A stretch of DNA of 64,000 bases from positions 1 through 64,000 of the forward strand of contig CALXQU010000011.1 of the NCBI GenBank assembly GCA_944390725.1. Direction: 5' to 3'. A program made the position numbers and the translations under genes. Within the stretch, counting starts at the first letter, position 1. Each line of letters starts with the position of its first letter. This DNA comes from an uncultured Spirochaetaceae bacterium. GTDB lineage: Bacteria; Spirochaetota; Spirochaetia; Sphaerochaetales; Sphaerochaetaceae. The notes beneath the pieces are model-generated. The model saw only the letters and a program-made list of their open reading frames with translations, made no database searches and was not told where the DNA came from. Positions 42,187-51,312 of the stretch are shown piece by piece.

Positions 42187-42193
42187 TGTATCC

Positions 42194-43504
42194 GTGAAGA
42201 TCTATATCGAGAGCTTAGGATGCGCCAAGAACCAGGTCGATTCCGAGATCCTCCTCACATATGCTGAGGAGAATGGGTACATGAAGGCCGAGAAGCCGGA
42301 GGATGCCGATGTGATAGTCGTCAACTCCTGCGGCTTCATCGACAGCGCCAAGGAGGAGTCGATTTCTGCGTTCTTCTCCCTCCGCGAGGCTAATCCCAAG
42401 GCAAGGATCATACTCGCAGGCTGCCTTGCCCAGCGCTATGGCAGGGATATGGAGCTCAAGGAGGCCGATGCCATCTTCGGCAACCATGACCTCTCGCTCT
42501 TCCCCTCCGTCCTCAAGGGCCTGGAGGAGCGCGTCTGCATCCCGGAGTATCCGGATCCCGATAGGGAAAGGGATGACAGGAAGGAGCTCCTGGGCTATCC
42601 GCGCAGTGCCTACCTGAAGATCTCAGAGGGGTGCAATCACTGCTGCTCGTACTGCGCGATCCCGCTCATCAGGGGGCCGCTGAGGTCACGGCCGATGGAG
42701 AAGGTCATCGAGGAGGCGAAGAGGCTGATAGCCTCAGGCGTATATGAGATCAACCTCATCGCCCAGGACCTGGGCGCCTATGGCCTCGACATCTATGGCA
42801 GCCAGATGCTCGTCACGCTGCTCTCGAAGCTGGCGGACCTTGATGGGGAGTTCGTGCTGCGCCTGCTTTACATTCATCCTGATACATTCCCGGAAGGCCT
42901 GATAGGGCTTGTCCGCTCCAATAGGAAGATCCTTCCGTACTTCGATATCCCCTTCCAGCATGCCGATGGGCGTGTCCTCAGGTCGATGGGCAGGACAGGC
43001 AGCAGGGAGGTATATACGGCCCTTGTCTCCAGGATCAGGGAGGCGCTGCCTGATGCCGTGATCAGGACGACCCTGATGCTCGGCTACCCAGGCGAGGATG
43101 AGGAGGCTTTCATGGAGCTCAGGCGCTTCGTGGAGGAGGCCCGCTTCGACTGGATGGGCTCATTCCTATACTCGCGCGAGGAAGGGACCCCTGCCTATGC
43201 GATGCGCGGCCAGAAGGAGCATGACAGGGCGCACAGGAAGGCAGCTGCCTGGCAGAAGGAGATCCAGGAGATCCAGGAGGGGATAACCGCTGAGCGCCTC
43301 AGGCGCTTCGTGGGCAGGAGCTACGATGCCCTCGTGGAGGAGAAGGTCGAGAATGAGGAGCTGGCCATTGCCAGGATCTATGCCCAGGCGCCCGATGTCG
43401 ATGGCCTGACGGTCATCATGGGACGCGGCATGGAGAGCGGCTCGGTGGTGCGTGTCGGCATAACGAACGTAAGGGGCGTTGACCTCGAAGGGGTGAGGAT
43501 TTGA
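42194..43504 (+). CDS. rimO: Ribosomal protein S12 methylthiotransferase
   Basis: 436 residues. The N-terminal UPF0004 domain has Cys10, Cys46 and Cys77 for the auxiliary [4Fe-4S] cluster. The radical-SAM motif CxxxCxxC is Cys147, Cys151 and Cys154 in EGCNHCCSYCAIP. A TRAM domain forms the C-terminus. The opening MKIYIESLGCAKNQVDSE is typical of RimO rather than MiaB, and the enzyme methylthiolates an aspartate of S12. Start codon is GTG, without a Shine-Dalgarno. The stop overlaps the helicase start. Confidence 0.93.
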   Translation: MKIYIESLGCAKNQVDSEILLTYAEENGYMKAEKPEDADVIVVNSCGFIDSAKEESISAFFSLREANPKARIILAGCLAQRYGRDMELKEADAIFGNHDLSLFPSVLKGLEERVCIPEYPDPDRERDDRKELLGYPRSAYLKISEGCNHCCSYCAIPLIRGPLRSRPMEKVIEEAKRLIASGVYEINLIAQDLGAYGLDIYGSQMLVTLLSKLADLDGEFVLRLLYIHPDTFPEGLIGLVRSNRKILPYFDIPFQHADGRVLRSMGRTGSREVYTALVSRIREALPDAVIRTTLMLGYPGEDEEAFMELRRFVEEARFDWMGSFLYSREEGTPAYAMRGQKEHDRAHRKAAAWQKEIQEIQEGITAERLRRFVGRSYDALVEEKVENEELAIARIYAQAPDVDGLTVIMGRGMESGSVVRVGITNVRGVDLEGVRI

Positions 43505-45669
43505 TCGATCTCTCGATGCTCAATGATGAGCAGAGGGAGGCTGTGCTGGATTTCGACCACAGCCTCCTGCTGCTGGCCTGCGCAGGATCCGGCAAGACGC
43601 GTACCATCACGGCGAAGGTCGCCTATGCGATTTCCGAGTCGATCATGAAGCCCTGGCAGATCCTTGCCGTCACATTCACGAACAGGGCCGCCAATGAGAT
43701 GAGGGAGAGGGTGGAGAAGTACCTTCCTGACGAGGACCTGACGGGACTCGAGATGAGGACGTTCCATTCGTTCGGCGCCTATCTCCTGCGCCGCCATGCC
43801 GAGAGGGCCCATCTGGCCAGGGATTTCTGCATCTATGATGACGATGACTCGCTCTCGCTCCTTTCCACTGTCGCGGCGATGGAGAAGCGTGAGCTGAGGC
43901 AGGTGATGAAGGCCATATCGAAGGTCAAGGACCTCGGCCTAAGGCCCGGGGACAGCAGGGTCGCAGGGTACGGCGATGACTATTATGACCTCCAGGCCCT
44001 GTATACGCGCTACCAGGAAGCCCTGGATAAGACAGGCAATGTAGATTTCGCTGACCTGATACTCAAGCCATATGAGCTCCTGAGGGACAATCCGGACCTC
44101 AGGGAGCATTACCAGGACAGGTTCCGCATGATACTCGTCGATGAGTACCAGGATTCCAATACTATGCAGTTCAGGCTCCTGAGCGAGCTGGCAGGGCCTG
44201 ATACGCGCATCGTCGCTGTCGGCGATGATGACCAGTCGATCTATTCGTTCCGCGGGGCTGATATCGGGAATATACTCACATTCTCCTCCTCGTTCGCGAA
44301 TGTCAGGGAGATCAAGCTGGAGAAGAACTACCGCTCCACATCGCAGATCCTTGCCCCGGCGGCGGCGCTGATCGCGCATAATACGGAACGACATGCCAAG
44401 TCGCTTGTCTCCGCAGATGGCAAGGAAGGCCCCAAGCCGCAGGTGCTGCGCAGCCCTGACTACAGGGAGGAGGCCTTCCATATCGCCTCTCTGATCAGGC
44501 AGAGCCATGACTACGACAACACGGCGATCCTCTACAGGACCAATGCCCAGTCCCAGGTCTTCGAGCAGATGCTGACCGAGATGAGGATCCCATTCAAGCT
44601 GGTAGGTGCCCTGCGCTTCTATGAGCGCGAGGAGGTGAAGGATTCGCTTTCCATGCTCTACCTCCTCCTCAACCACCGCGACGGGATAAGCTTCAGGCGC
44701 ATCGTCAACAAGCCGGCCCGCGGGATAGGCGAGCAGAAGATAGCGAGGATCATCTCGCTCTCCCCGGACCTGATGGAAGGGCTGAGGGAGTTCGCATCCT
44801 CTGCGTCAGGGCAGGCGGCCCAGGGCGCTGCGCGCTTCCTTTCCGCCTGGGAGGAGGCCGAGAGATCGCTTGCCAGGGATGGGAACCTTGGCGATATCCT
44901 CAGGCAGTTCCTGGAAGGGACCGGCCTGTATGGCTACTACCAGGGCGAGCCTGACAAGGCCATCAGGCAGACCAAGCTCGATAACCTCGGCACCCTTGTC
45001 TCGCTTATGCAGGAGGCGGGATGCGGCAGGGAGGACCTGGCCCAGTTCCTGGAGAAGATCACCCTCGATACCTCCATGATGGGCGACAAGGACCCCGCTG
45101 AGATGGGCGGGGTGACCCTGATTACGATGCACAATACGAAGGGGCTGGAATACGACAGGGTATTCATAGCGGGACTGGAAGACTCCATCATACCGGGGCG
45201 CAACCTCATCGGGCGTGAGGCCGAGGAGGAGCGGAGGATCCTCTACGTGGCCATGACCAGGGCACGCAGGTATCTCTATCTCTCCTATGCCGATAAGCGC
45301 ATGGTCTGGGGCCATCTCGAGTTCCAGGGACCATCCCGCTTCTTGCGCGAGATCCCTGCGGATATGCTTGCCATCGACAGGTCATACAGCCCATCCAGCC
45401 TCATCAGGCCCAAGCCGGCAGCGACGATCGTGAACAGGCCGGCCTGGGCATCCGCGGTCGAGATGCCGAAGCCGAAGGCGCAGAAGGTACAGCCGCGGAA
45501 TGCTCCAGGGACATTCAGGGTAGGCGACAGGGTGCTCAGCGAGGAGTTCGGCCCGGGGCAGGTCGTGGAGATTGCCGAAAAGGGGCCCGGCAGGCGCGTG
45601 CTTTCCGTCAGGTTCCGCAGGAGCACCGCGAAATTCATCGAAGCGTTCGCCAAGCTGGAGAAGATATAG
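43501..45669 (+). CDS. pcrA: UvrD/PcrA-type DNA helicase
   Basis: 722 residues, 3'-5' superfamily 1 helicase. Motifs in order are ACAGSGKTRT (Walker A), FTNRAANEM, VDEYQDSN, VGDDDQSIYSFRGAD, LEKNYRST, TLITMHNTKGLEY and LYVAMTRARR. The C-terminus DRVLSEEFGPGQVVEI is the Tudor-like domain that in PcrA binds RNA polymerase. Start is TTG inside the rimO stop, with GGGGTGAGGA upstream. It probably acts in nucleotide excision repair and removal of stalled polymerase. Rep-like naming is also possible. Confidence 0.9.
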   Translation: MIDLSMLNDEQREAVLDFDHSLLLLACAGSGKTRTITAKVAYAISESIMKPWQILAVTFTNRAANEMRERVEKYLPDEDLTGLEMRTFHSFGAYLLRRHAERAHLARDFCIYDDDDSLSLLSTVAAMEKRELRQVMKAISKVKDLGLRPGDSRVAGYGDDYYDLQALYTRYQEALDKTGNVDFADLILKPYELLRDNPDLREHYQDRFRMILVDEYQDSNTMQFRLLSELAGPDTRIVAVGDDDQSIYSFRGADIGNILTFSSSFANVREIKLEKNYRSTSQILAPAAALIAHNTERHAKSLVSADGKEGPKPQVLRSPDYREEAFHIASLIRQSHDYDNTAILYRTNAQSQVFEQMLTEMRIPFKLVGALRFYEREEVKDSLSMLYLLLNHRDGISFRRIVNKPARGIGEQKIARIISLSPDLMEGLREFASSASGQAAQGAARFLSAWEEAERSLARDGNLGDILRQFLEGTGLYGYYQGEPDKAIRQTKLDNLGTLVSLMQEAGCGREDLAQFLEKITLDTSMMGDKDPAEMGGVTLITMHNTKGLEYDRVFIAGLEDSIIPGRNLIGREAEEERRILYVAMTRARRYLYLSYADKRMVWGHLEFQGPSRFLREIPADMLAIDRSYSPSSLIRPKPAATIVNRPAWASAVEMPKPKAQKVQPRNAPGTFRVGDRVLSEEFGPGQVVEIAEKGPGRRVLSVRFRRSTAKFIEAFAKLEKI

Positions 45670-45677
45670 ATTGGCTG

Positions 45678-45686
45678 TGCTACAAT
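45678..45686 (+). promoter_or_regulatory. Extended -10 promoter before cdaA
   Basis: TGCTACAAT matches the extended -10 form TGnTATAAT. It precedes a leader of about 55 bases that ends in AAGGAGG (45732-45738) before the GTG of cdaA, so this unit, unlike several others here, has a normal leader. Confidence 0.45.
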
Positions 45687-45747
45687 CGTCTGAGGTGACA
45701 AACCGCCGCGAAACAGATACGATTCTTAGATAAGGAGGACAGGTCCG

Positions 45748-46566
45748 GTGTTCGCGATACTCAAAGGGCTCGATGCCGCCGAGGTGGCGCGCATCCTGGT
45801 GGAAATAGGATTGCTGAGTTTCGTGCTCTACAGGATCTACATCGCCATCGCGGATACGAAAGCGACGGAAATCATCGCCATAGTCTTCGCCATAGCGCTG
45901 GTATACCTGCTTTCCGCCGTCTTCTCGCTTGAGGTCATCACCTATCTGATAAAGGTGTTCATCATCCCGTTCCTGATGCTGCTCTGCGTGTTCTACCACC
46001 CTGAGCTGAGGCGTGCCTTCTCGAATTCATTCATGAAGAAGACGAGGCTCTTCCGCATCGGCGGGCAGACGACGAGCGACCAGGTCGATTCGATCCTCAA
46101 TGCCTGCAATATACTCGTGGAGAAGAAGAGGGGAGCCCTGATCGTCTTCCCGCGCCATACCGATATCCAGTCGATACTCGATTCGGGCACGAAGCTCAAT
46201 GCTGACCTCTCTTCCACGCTGCTGCTGACGATATTCGACCACGATACCCCGCTCCATGACGGCGCCGCCGTCATCTCGGGAGGGCGCATCGCCTTTGCGG
46301 CCTGCTATCTCCCCCTTTCCGAGCAGAAGGGCATCAAGGCGACATTCGGCACCAGGCACAGGGCTGCGCTCGGCCTGGCGGAGGAATCCGATGCCATCAT
46401 ACTCGTCGTATCGGAGGAGACGGGAGCCATATCTCTGGCCTACAATGCCAATATCTACTACAACCTGTCCAATGCGACGATAAAGAGGACATTGCTCTCG
46501 CTCTTCAGCTATAAGGACGTACTGCCGGAGACGGCAGCCAAGGAGGGGCAGAATGAAGCAGAATAA
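45748..46566 (+). CDS. cdaA: Diadenylate cyclase (c-di-AMP synthase)
   Basis: 272 residues. Three N-terminal membrane helices (about 15-80) precede a DAC domain with the two catalytic motifs DGA at 171-173 (PLHDGAAVI) and RHRAALG at 203-209. It joins two ATP into cyclic di-AMP at the inner membrane. Start is GTG, nine bases from AAGGAGG. The YbbR gene that follows overlaps by 14 bases, the usual cdaA-cdaR pairing. The message controls potassium and cell-wall homeostasis in other bacteria. Confidence 0.95.
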   Translation: MFAILKGLDAAEVARILVEIGLLSFVLYRIYIAIADTKATEIIAIVFAIALVYLLSAVFSLEVITYLIKVFIIPFLMLLCVFYHPELRRAFSNSFMKKTRLFRIGGQTTSDQVDSILNACNILVEKKRGALIVFPRHTDIQSILDSGTKLNADLSSTLLLTIFDHDTPLHDGAAVISGGRIAFAACYLPLSEQKGIKATFGTRHRAALGLAEESDAIILVVSEETGAISLAYNANIYYNLSNATIKRTLLSLFSYKDVLPETAAKEGQNEAE

Positions 46567-46951
46567 GGTCTTTGCATCGCTCCTTTCCAACTGGATCCCC
46601 AAGATACTCTCGCTGGCTATTGCGGTATTCATCGTCATAGCGGTGCGGTTCCTCAATATAAACGACAGGATCGTGACGCTTCCGCTGGAGGTCGCCCTGC
46701 CGGAGGCGCTTGCCCCCGCATCCCTGGTCCCCGATACCGTCGATGTGGCAATAACGGGGCCCGATTCGATCATCTACCTCGTCAATCCCGATGAGATAAA
46801 GGCCTATGCGGATTTCTCGGAAGTGGATGAGCCCGGCATCGCCAGGGTGCCTGTGATGCTTGAATACGACCATGATATCTTCACATCGGACGGGCTTGCC
46901 GTATCGGCATCGCCATCCACGGTGAGGATCCTCTTCGAGACGCCGGTATGA
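46553..46951 (+). CDS. cdaR: YbbR-domain regulator of CdaA (short CdaR)
   Basis: 132 residues: one N-terminal membrane helix (about 12-28) and a single YbbR-like domain with VTLPLEVALPE and SASPSTVRILFE. Firmicute CdaR has several YbbR repeats, so this is a minimal form. It lies in the cdaA operon and probably modulates the cyclase from outside the membrane. Confidence 0.75.
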   Translation: MKQNKVFASLLSNWIPKILSLAIAVFIVIAVRFLNINDRIVTLPLEVALPEALAPASLVPDTVDVAITGPDSIIYLVNPDEIKAYADFSEVDEPGIARVPVMLEYDHDIFTSDGLAVSASPSTVRILFETPV

Positions 46952-47292
46952 TCCGCGGCATCGGCGTCGACATAGTCCGCTGCTCGCGCATGGAGGGGAA
47001 GGAGCGTCGCTTCTATGAGCGCTTCCTTTCCGCTGAGGAGCTGCGCCATGAGGTGACTGCCGAGTATGCGGCATCGCGCTTCGCTGCCAAGGAGGCATTC
47101 TCGAAGGCGCTCGGCACAGGCATCCGCGGCTTCTCGATGAAGGAGGTGTCGGTGGTGTGCGATGACCTCGGCTGCCCTTCCTTCCGGCTTGAAGGGAATG
47201 CAGAGGCGCTGGCGAGGGGCCTTGCCCTCCATCTCTCCATCTCGCATGAGAGGGAGTATGCCGTGGCTATGGTGGTGGCTGATGAGGTCTGA
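46948..47292 (+). CDS. acpS: Holo-[acyl-carrier-protein] synthase
   Basis: 114 residues. GIGVDIVRCSRME carries the magnesium-binding Asp, and SRFAAKEAFSKALG is the AcpS motif with the second metal ligand. It transfers phosphopantetheine from CoA to the acyl carrier protein. ATGA overlap with the upstream gene and an 11-base overlap, or none, with truA, depending on truA start. Confidence 0.92.
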   Translation: MIRGIGVDIVRCSRMEGKERRFYERFLSAEELRHEVTAEYAASRFAAKEAFSKALGTGIRGFSMKEVSVVCDDLGCPSFRLEGNAEALARGLALHLSISHEREYAVAMVVADEV

Positions 47293-47344
47293 CTGGAGGA
47301 GGCCGTCCAGCTGGGATGGGCCCGCGGATGGCGAGAGGCGCATC

Positions 47345-48160
47345 ATGATGTTCGTCTCATACGACGGTTCCTGCTTCCATGGCTGGCAGAGCCAGGGCGA
47401 TGGATGCGCCGTGCAGGACGAGCTGTCCCGCGTGCTCTCGGAGCTGGCAGGGGATGGGCGGATGGTATATGGATCAGGACGCACCGATGCCGGCGTCCAT
47501 GCGCTCAGGCAGGGCTGCCATTTCGACACGCCGCTGGACATAGATCCGCATAAGTACGCCGTCATATTCAATACGAAGCTGCCCAGATCGATACGCGTGC
47601 TCTCTGCGGAGGAGGCCCCTGCAGGCTTCCATGCGAGGTTCTCGACCCAGTCAAGGGAGTACTGGTATCTGGCCAAGCGCGGATGCGATATGCTCCCGTT
47701 CGATGCCAGGCACATCACGCAGATGAAGAGGATGCCCGACATCTCCGTCCTGAACGGCTATGCGGAGCTGCTTGCCGGAACCCATGACTTCACGACATTC
47801 GCCTCTGCGAAGGATGTATCGCTCTCCAGGTTCCGCGATATCTACGTCTCGCGCTGGGATACCATAAGGGATGCATATGGCTATGAGGTCCTGCGCTACC
47901 GCGTCGCAGGCAATGCGTTCCTGTACCATCAGGTGCGGAGCATGGCAGGCACCATGCTTGAGGCGGAGGCCAAGGGTGAGGCGCCGGATGCCTTCCGTGC
48001 CAGGCTCGAGGCGAGGGACCGCTCGATGGCGCTGAAGACGGCGCCTTCCGATGGCCTATATCTGGCGGATGTCAGCTATGATAGCGGGAAGTACGGTTGG
48101 TTCGAGGAGGAATATGCAGGGAAAAGCCGAACGCAGCTACCTGATGCAGCTGGTCGATGA
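47345..48160 (+). CDS. truA: tRNA pseudouridine(38-40) synthase
   Basis: 271 residues from this start. FVSYDGSCFHGWQSQG opens the protein, and the catalytic Asp48 lies in GSGRTDAGVHAL; LPRSIRVLSAEEAPAGFHARF is also typical. It modifies U38-U40 in the tRNA anticodon stem. The frame is open further upstream, and ATG 47282 is possible, but GAGAGG precedes ATG 47345 and the domain begins there. Its 3' end overlaps the next gene by 47 bases. Confidence 0.92.
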   Translation: MMFVSYDGSCFHGWQSQGDGCAVQDELSRVLSELAGDGRMVYGSGRTDAGVHALRQGCHFDTPLDIDPHKYAVIFNTKLPRSIRVLSAEEAPAGFHARFSTQSREYWYLAKRGCDMLPFDARHITQMKRMPDISVLNGYAELLAGTHDFTTFASAKDVSLSRFRDIYVSRWDTIRDAYGYEVLRYRVAGNAFLYHQVRSMAGTMLEAEAKGEAPDAFRARLEARDRSMALKTAPSDGLYLADVSYDSGKYGWFEEEYAGKSRTQLPDAAGR

Positions 48161-48779
48161 TGCCGAGCGCATCGTGATGTCCGATCCCCTCGGGGAGGAG
48201 ATCCCGCCGGCCACGTATGCCCTTGATGGCAGCGGGAAGGAGAAGGATGGAGCCGATGGGTTCTACCGTGCCATAGCCTCCTGCCACTCATGCAGGCTCT
48301 GCTATGCCCGCGAGGTCTTCGCCTATCCGATAGTGAGGAAGGAGCCCCGCGTCCTCTTCATCGTGGAGAATCCGGAGGGGAAGACAATCCTGGACGGCAG
48401 CTCGCTGGAGACGTTCCGCGCCTTCTGGAAGGACAGCCTCCGCCTGGGCGAGGGCGAATGGGCGCTCACGTCGCTTATCAAATGCCCCGGGGGATGGGAC
48501 CCGTCATGCGCCGATGCATGCAGGCAGTATATGCGCAGCGAGCTTTCCTCAATCGCTCCCAGGGCAATCGTGCTGATGGGGATGAACGGGGCCCGCTACA
48601 TGCTCGGCGAGCGCGGGACCGATGATGCGTATCTCGGCAGGAGGTTCATCGTGAACCATATCCCGCTGTATGTCACCTATTCCCCTGCCGAATACCGTGC
48701 CGACAGGAGCCTGAGGACGAGGATCTGGGACAACCTCCTCTTCATCAGGAAAGAGCTGGGGCTCGATGCTGTACGCTGA
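48114..48779 (+). CDS. Uracil-DNA glycosylase superfamily, iron-sulfur family 4-like
   Basis: 221 residues. Cysteines at 57, 60, 124 and 132 or 136 are spaced like the four [4Fe-4S] ligands of family 4 UDGs: CHSCRLC, then IKCPGGWDPSCADAC. However, the catalytic GEAPGxxED motif reads VENPEGKTILDG, so the usual active-site residues are not conserved. It may have altered base specificity, or be a non-catalytic relative. ATG 48114 has GAGGAGG upstream, inside the truA end. It overlaps priA by 14 bases. Confidence 0.7.
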   Translation: MQGKAERSYLMQLVDDAERIVMSDPLGEEIPPATYALDGSGKEKDGADGFYRAIASCHSCRLCYAREVFAYPIVRKEPRVLFIVENPEGKTILDGSSLETFRAFWKDSLRLGEGEWALTSLIKCPGGWDPSCADACRQYMRSELSSIAPRAIVLMGMNGARYMLGERGTDDAYLGRRFIVNHIPLYVTYSPAEYRADRSLRTRIWDNLLFIRKELGLDAVR

Positions 48780-50724
48780 TGTGCTCCTGGCAGTGCCTGT
48801 AGAGGAGGCATGGTCGTATTCCGTGCCCGAGCCGCTCGAGGGGAGCGTCTCCTTCGGCAAGCGCGTGATCGTCCCCTTCGGCAGGAGGAAGATGACGGGC
48901 TTCGTCATCTCCGTCTCCCAGGATAAGCCGGAAGGGGATTACGAGGTCAGGGCCATCGAGCGCGTGATCGACAAGGAGCCGGTATTCACCGAAGAGCTCC
49001 TGGGGATTGCGGGGTGGATGCACAGGATGTACTTCTCTGCCACCGGCATGTGCCTTTCCGCGATGATACCATCGGGCAGGAGGGAGAGCGAGGCCGATCC
49101 CTTCTATGAGCCGGCATCGTTCAGGGCCATAGAGCATCTTTCGCGCTCGCAGGAGGAGGCCCTAGCGGAGATAAGGTCCGGCAGGAGCCGCATCTACTAC
49201 CTTTTCGGCATCACGGGCTCCGGCAAGAGCGAGGTGTACCTGCGCAGGGCTGAGGATATCATCAGCGAGGGCGGACAGGTCCTGTACATGGTGCCGGAGA
49301 TCACCCTCACCGAGCAGCTCTCCGATGAGGTCTATGAGCGCTTCCATGGCCGCGTGGCCATCCTGCACTCAGGGCTTACCCCTTCCCAGCGCCTCAAGGC
49401 ATGGCGGGAAGCGGCAGCCGGGGATGTCGACCTCGTCATCGGGGCCAGGAGCAGCGTCTTCGCGCCGTTCAGGAACCTGCGCCTGATAATCCTCGATGAG
49501 GAGCATGAGACATCATATAAGGCCGGGAGCGCACCGCGCTATCATGCCAGGCAGGTGGCGCAGTACAGGGCAGCGGAGCTGGGTGCCGAGTTCATCATGG
49601 GTTCCGCGACGCCGTCGCTTGAGGCCTGGAAGATGATGTCCGAGCACCAGATCTACCGCATCGACCTGCCTGAGAGGGTCGGCAACGGGCGCTATCCCGA
49701 GATAAGGGTCGTCAGCATGCTGAAGTCAAGGAGGAACATATCGCCGGAGCTGGAGAGGGAGATGCGGAGGACGCTGGCGGAAGGGAAGACCGTCCTGCTG
49801 TTCCTCAACAGGCGCGGATACACATACGGCTATTCCTGCGCCGTCTGCGGCCATGTCATCACCTGCCCCAACTGCTCTGTGGCCATGACCTACCATAAGA
49901 AGGACAACAGGCTGGTATGCCATACATGCGGCTATACGTCGCCTGCAGTCAGGGTCTGCCCCGAGTGCGGCTCCTATGACCTTGTCCCCCGCGGCTTCGG
50001 CACCGAGAACATCGAGGAGGAGGCAAGGGCATTGTTCCCCTCTGCCCGCATCGCCAGGCTCGATGCGGATTCCGCCTCCTCTAAGGACAGGATTCATCAG
50101 GTCCTGCAGGATTTCAGGGAAGGCTCGATAGATATCCTCCTGGGGACCCAGATGATTGCCAAGGGACTCAATTTCCCCCTTGTGTCGCTTGTCGGCGTGC
50201 TCAATGCCGATTCGACGCTGATGCTGCCTGACTTCCGCGCCTCGGAGCGTACCTTCGACCTCCTCCACCAGGTAGCAGGCAGGGCGGGGCGCTACCGCGA
50301 TGACGGCCTGGTGATCATCCAGACCACGCAGCCGCTGGCGCCTGCTGTCTCCGCGGCTTCATGCAATGATTTGGAGTGGTTCTATCGCGAGGAGATGAAG
50401 CTGCGGAAGGAGACGATGTTCCCGCCGTTCTCGCGCCTGATAGACCTGACCATACGCGGGCGCAGCGAGGAGCTGACGCGCAGCAAGGCGGAGGAGCTGG
50501 AGGCGCTGGCTGTCTCGATCGCGGGTGATGATGCTGGCCTGGAGGTGTTCTCCGCCTCTCCCTGCCCTGTCGAGAAGGCCGCCATGTATTACCGCTACCA
50601 TGTCCTGCTGAGGTCGGGGAATATCTCAAGGCTGCTGTATTTCGCCCAGCTCGTGCTTTCCCGCTTCACCGTGCCATCATCCATGTACCTCGAGGTCGAT
50701 ACCGATCCTGTCTCGCTGATGTGA
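48766..50724 (+). CDS. priA: Primosomal protein N' (replication restart helicase)
   Basis: 652 residues. The N-terminal 3' DNA-binding domain (LLAVPVEEAWSYSVPE) is followed by helicase motifs GITGSGKS (148-155), LDEEHETSYK and the late AGRAGRY. Zinc-binding cysteines are CAVCGHVITCPNC and CHTCGY...CPECGSYDLVPRGFGTE. The protein reloads the replisome at stalled forks. The start overlaps the UDG gene by 14 bases. Confidence 0.95.
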   Translation: MLYADVLLAVPVEEAWSYSVPEPLEGSVSFGKRVIVPFGRRKMTGFVISVSQDKPEGDYEVRAIERVIDKEPVFTEELLGIAGWMHRMYFSATGMCLSAMIPSGRRESEADPFYEPASFRAIEHLSRSQEEALAEIRSGRSRIYYLFGITGSGKSEVYLRRAEDIISEGGQVLYMVPEITLTEQLSDEVYERFHGRVAILHSGLTPSQRLKAWREAAAGDVDLVIGARSSVFAPFRNLRLIILDEEHETSYKAGSAPRYHARQVAQYRAAELGAEFIMGSATPSLEAWKMMSEHQIYRIDLPERVGNGRYPEIRVVSMLKSRRNISPELEREMRRTLAEGKTVLLFLNRRGYTYGYSCAVCGHVITCPNCSVAMTYHKKDNRLVCHTCGYTSPAVRVCPECGSYDLVPRGFGTENIEEEARALFPSARIARLDADSASSKDRIHQVLQDFREGSIDILLGTQMIAKGLNFPLVSLVGVLNADSTLMLPDFRASERTFDLLHQVAGRAGRYRDDGLVIIQTTQPLAPAVSAASCNDLEWFYREEMKLRKETMFPPFSRLIDLTIRGRSEELTRSKAEELEALAVSIAGDDAGLEVFSASPCPVEKAAMYYRYHVLLRSGNISRLLYFAQLVLSRFTVPSSMYLEVDTDPVSLM

Positions 50725-50763
50725 CATGGCAGCCGCCTTTTGCCGTAAGGATGCAGGCAAGAG

Positions 50764-50793
50764 TTGACCGTTCAATGACTTATATCCTAAATT
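50764..50793 (+). promoter_or_regulatory. Promoter of the def operon, placed for a leaderless mRNA
   Basis: TTGACC (50764-50769) and TAAATT (50788-50793) are 18 bases apart, and six bases remain to the ATG at 50800. Only a weak AAGG lies before the start codon. Confidence 0.45.
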
Positions 50794-50799
50794 TAAGGC

Positions 50800-51312
50800 A
50801 TGTTGGATATCTGTACATTAGGAGATGAGGTGCTCCGCGAGGAGTGCAGCGATATAAAGGCATTCGATTCGGCCCTGAGGATGCTTGCCGATGCGATGAT
50901 GGAGACCCTCAGGGAAGCCGATGGCGTAGGGCTTGCGGGCCCGCAGGTCGGCGTGCCGGAGAAGATCTTCGTCACGCTGGTGCCAAATGATGAGCCAAGG
51001 GTGTTCATAAATCCCGAGATCATCGAGACGAGCATCGAGACAGGCCCGTATGAGGAAGGCTGCCTCTCGATTCCCGGCATGTATCATGAGGTCATCAGGC
51101 CCAGGCGGATCAGGATCCAGGCCTTCGATGCCGACGGCAAGGCCTTCACGCTCGATGCCGATGGCCTGCTTGCAAGGGCGATACAGCATGAGAATGACCA
51201 TCTCCATGGCAAGCTTTACATAGATTACCTGCCGGAAGGCGAGAGGGAGAAGCTCCTCAGGCTCTATGAGAAGAAGAGCAAGGCCAGAAGGAACAGGAAA
51301 AGGAAGGTCTGA
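50800..51312 (+). CDS. def: Peptide deformylase
   Basis: 170 residues. The three PDF motifs are GVGLAGPQVG (42-51), EGCLS with metal ligand Cys88, and HENDH (130-134) with two metal histidines. It removes the formyl group from new proteins. fmt follows at once, the classic def-fmt pair. The C-terminal tail is very Lys/Arg-rich. Confidence 0.95.
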   Translation: MLDICTLGDEVLREECSDIKAFDSALRMLADAMMETLREADGVGLAGPQVGVPEKIFVTLVPNDEPRVFINPEIIETSIETGPYEEGCLSIPGMYHEVIRPRRIRIQAFDADGKAFTLDADGLLARAIQHENDHLHGKLYIDYLPEGEREKLLRLYEKKSKARRNRKRKV

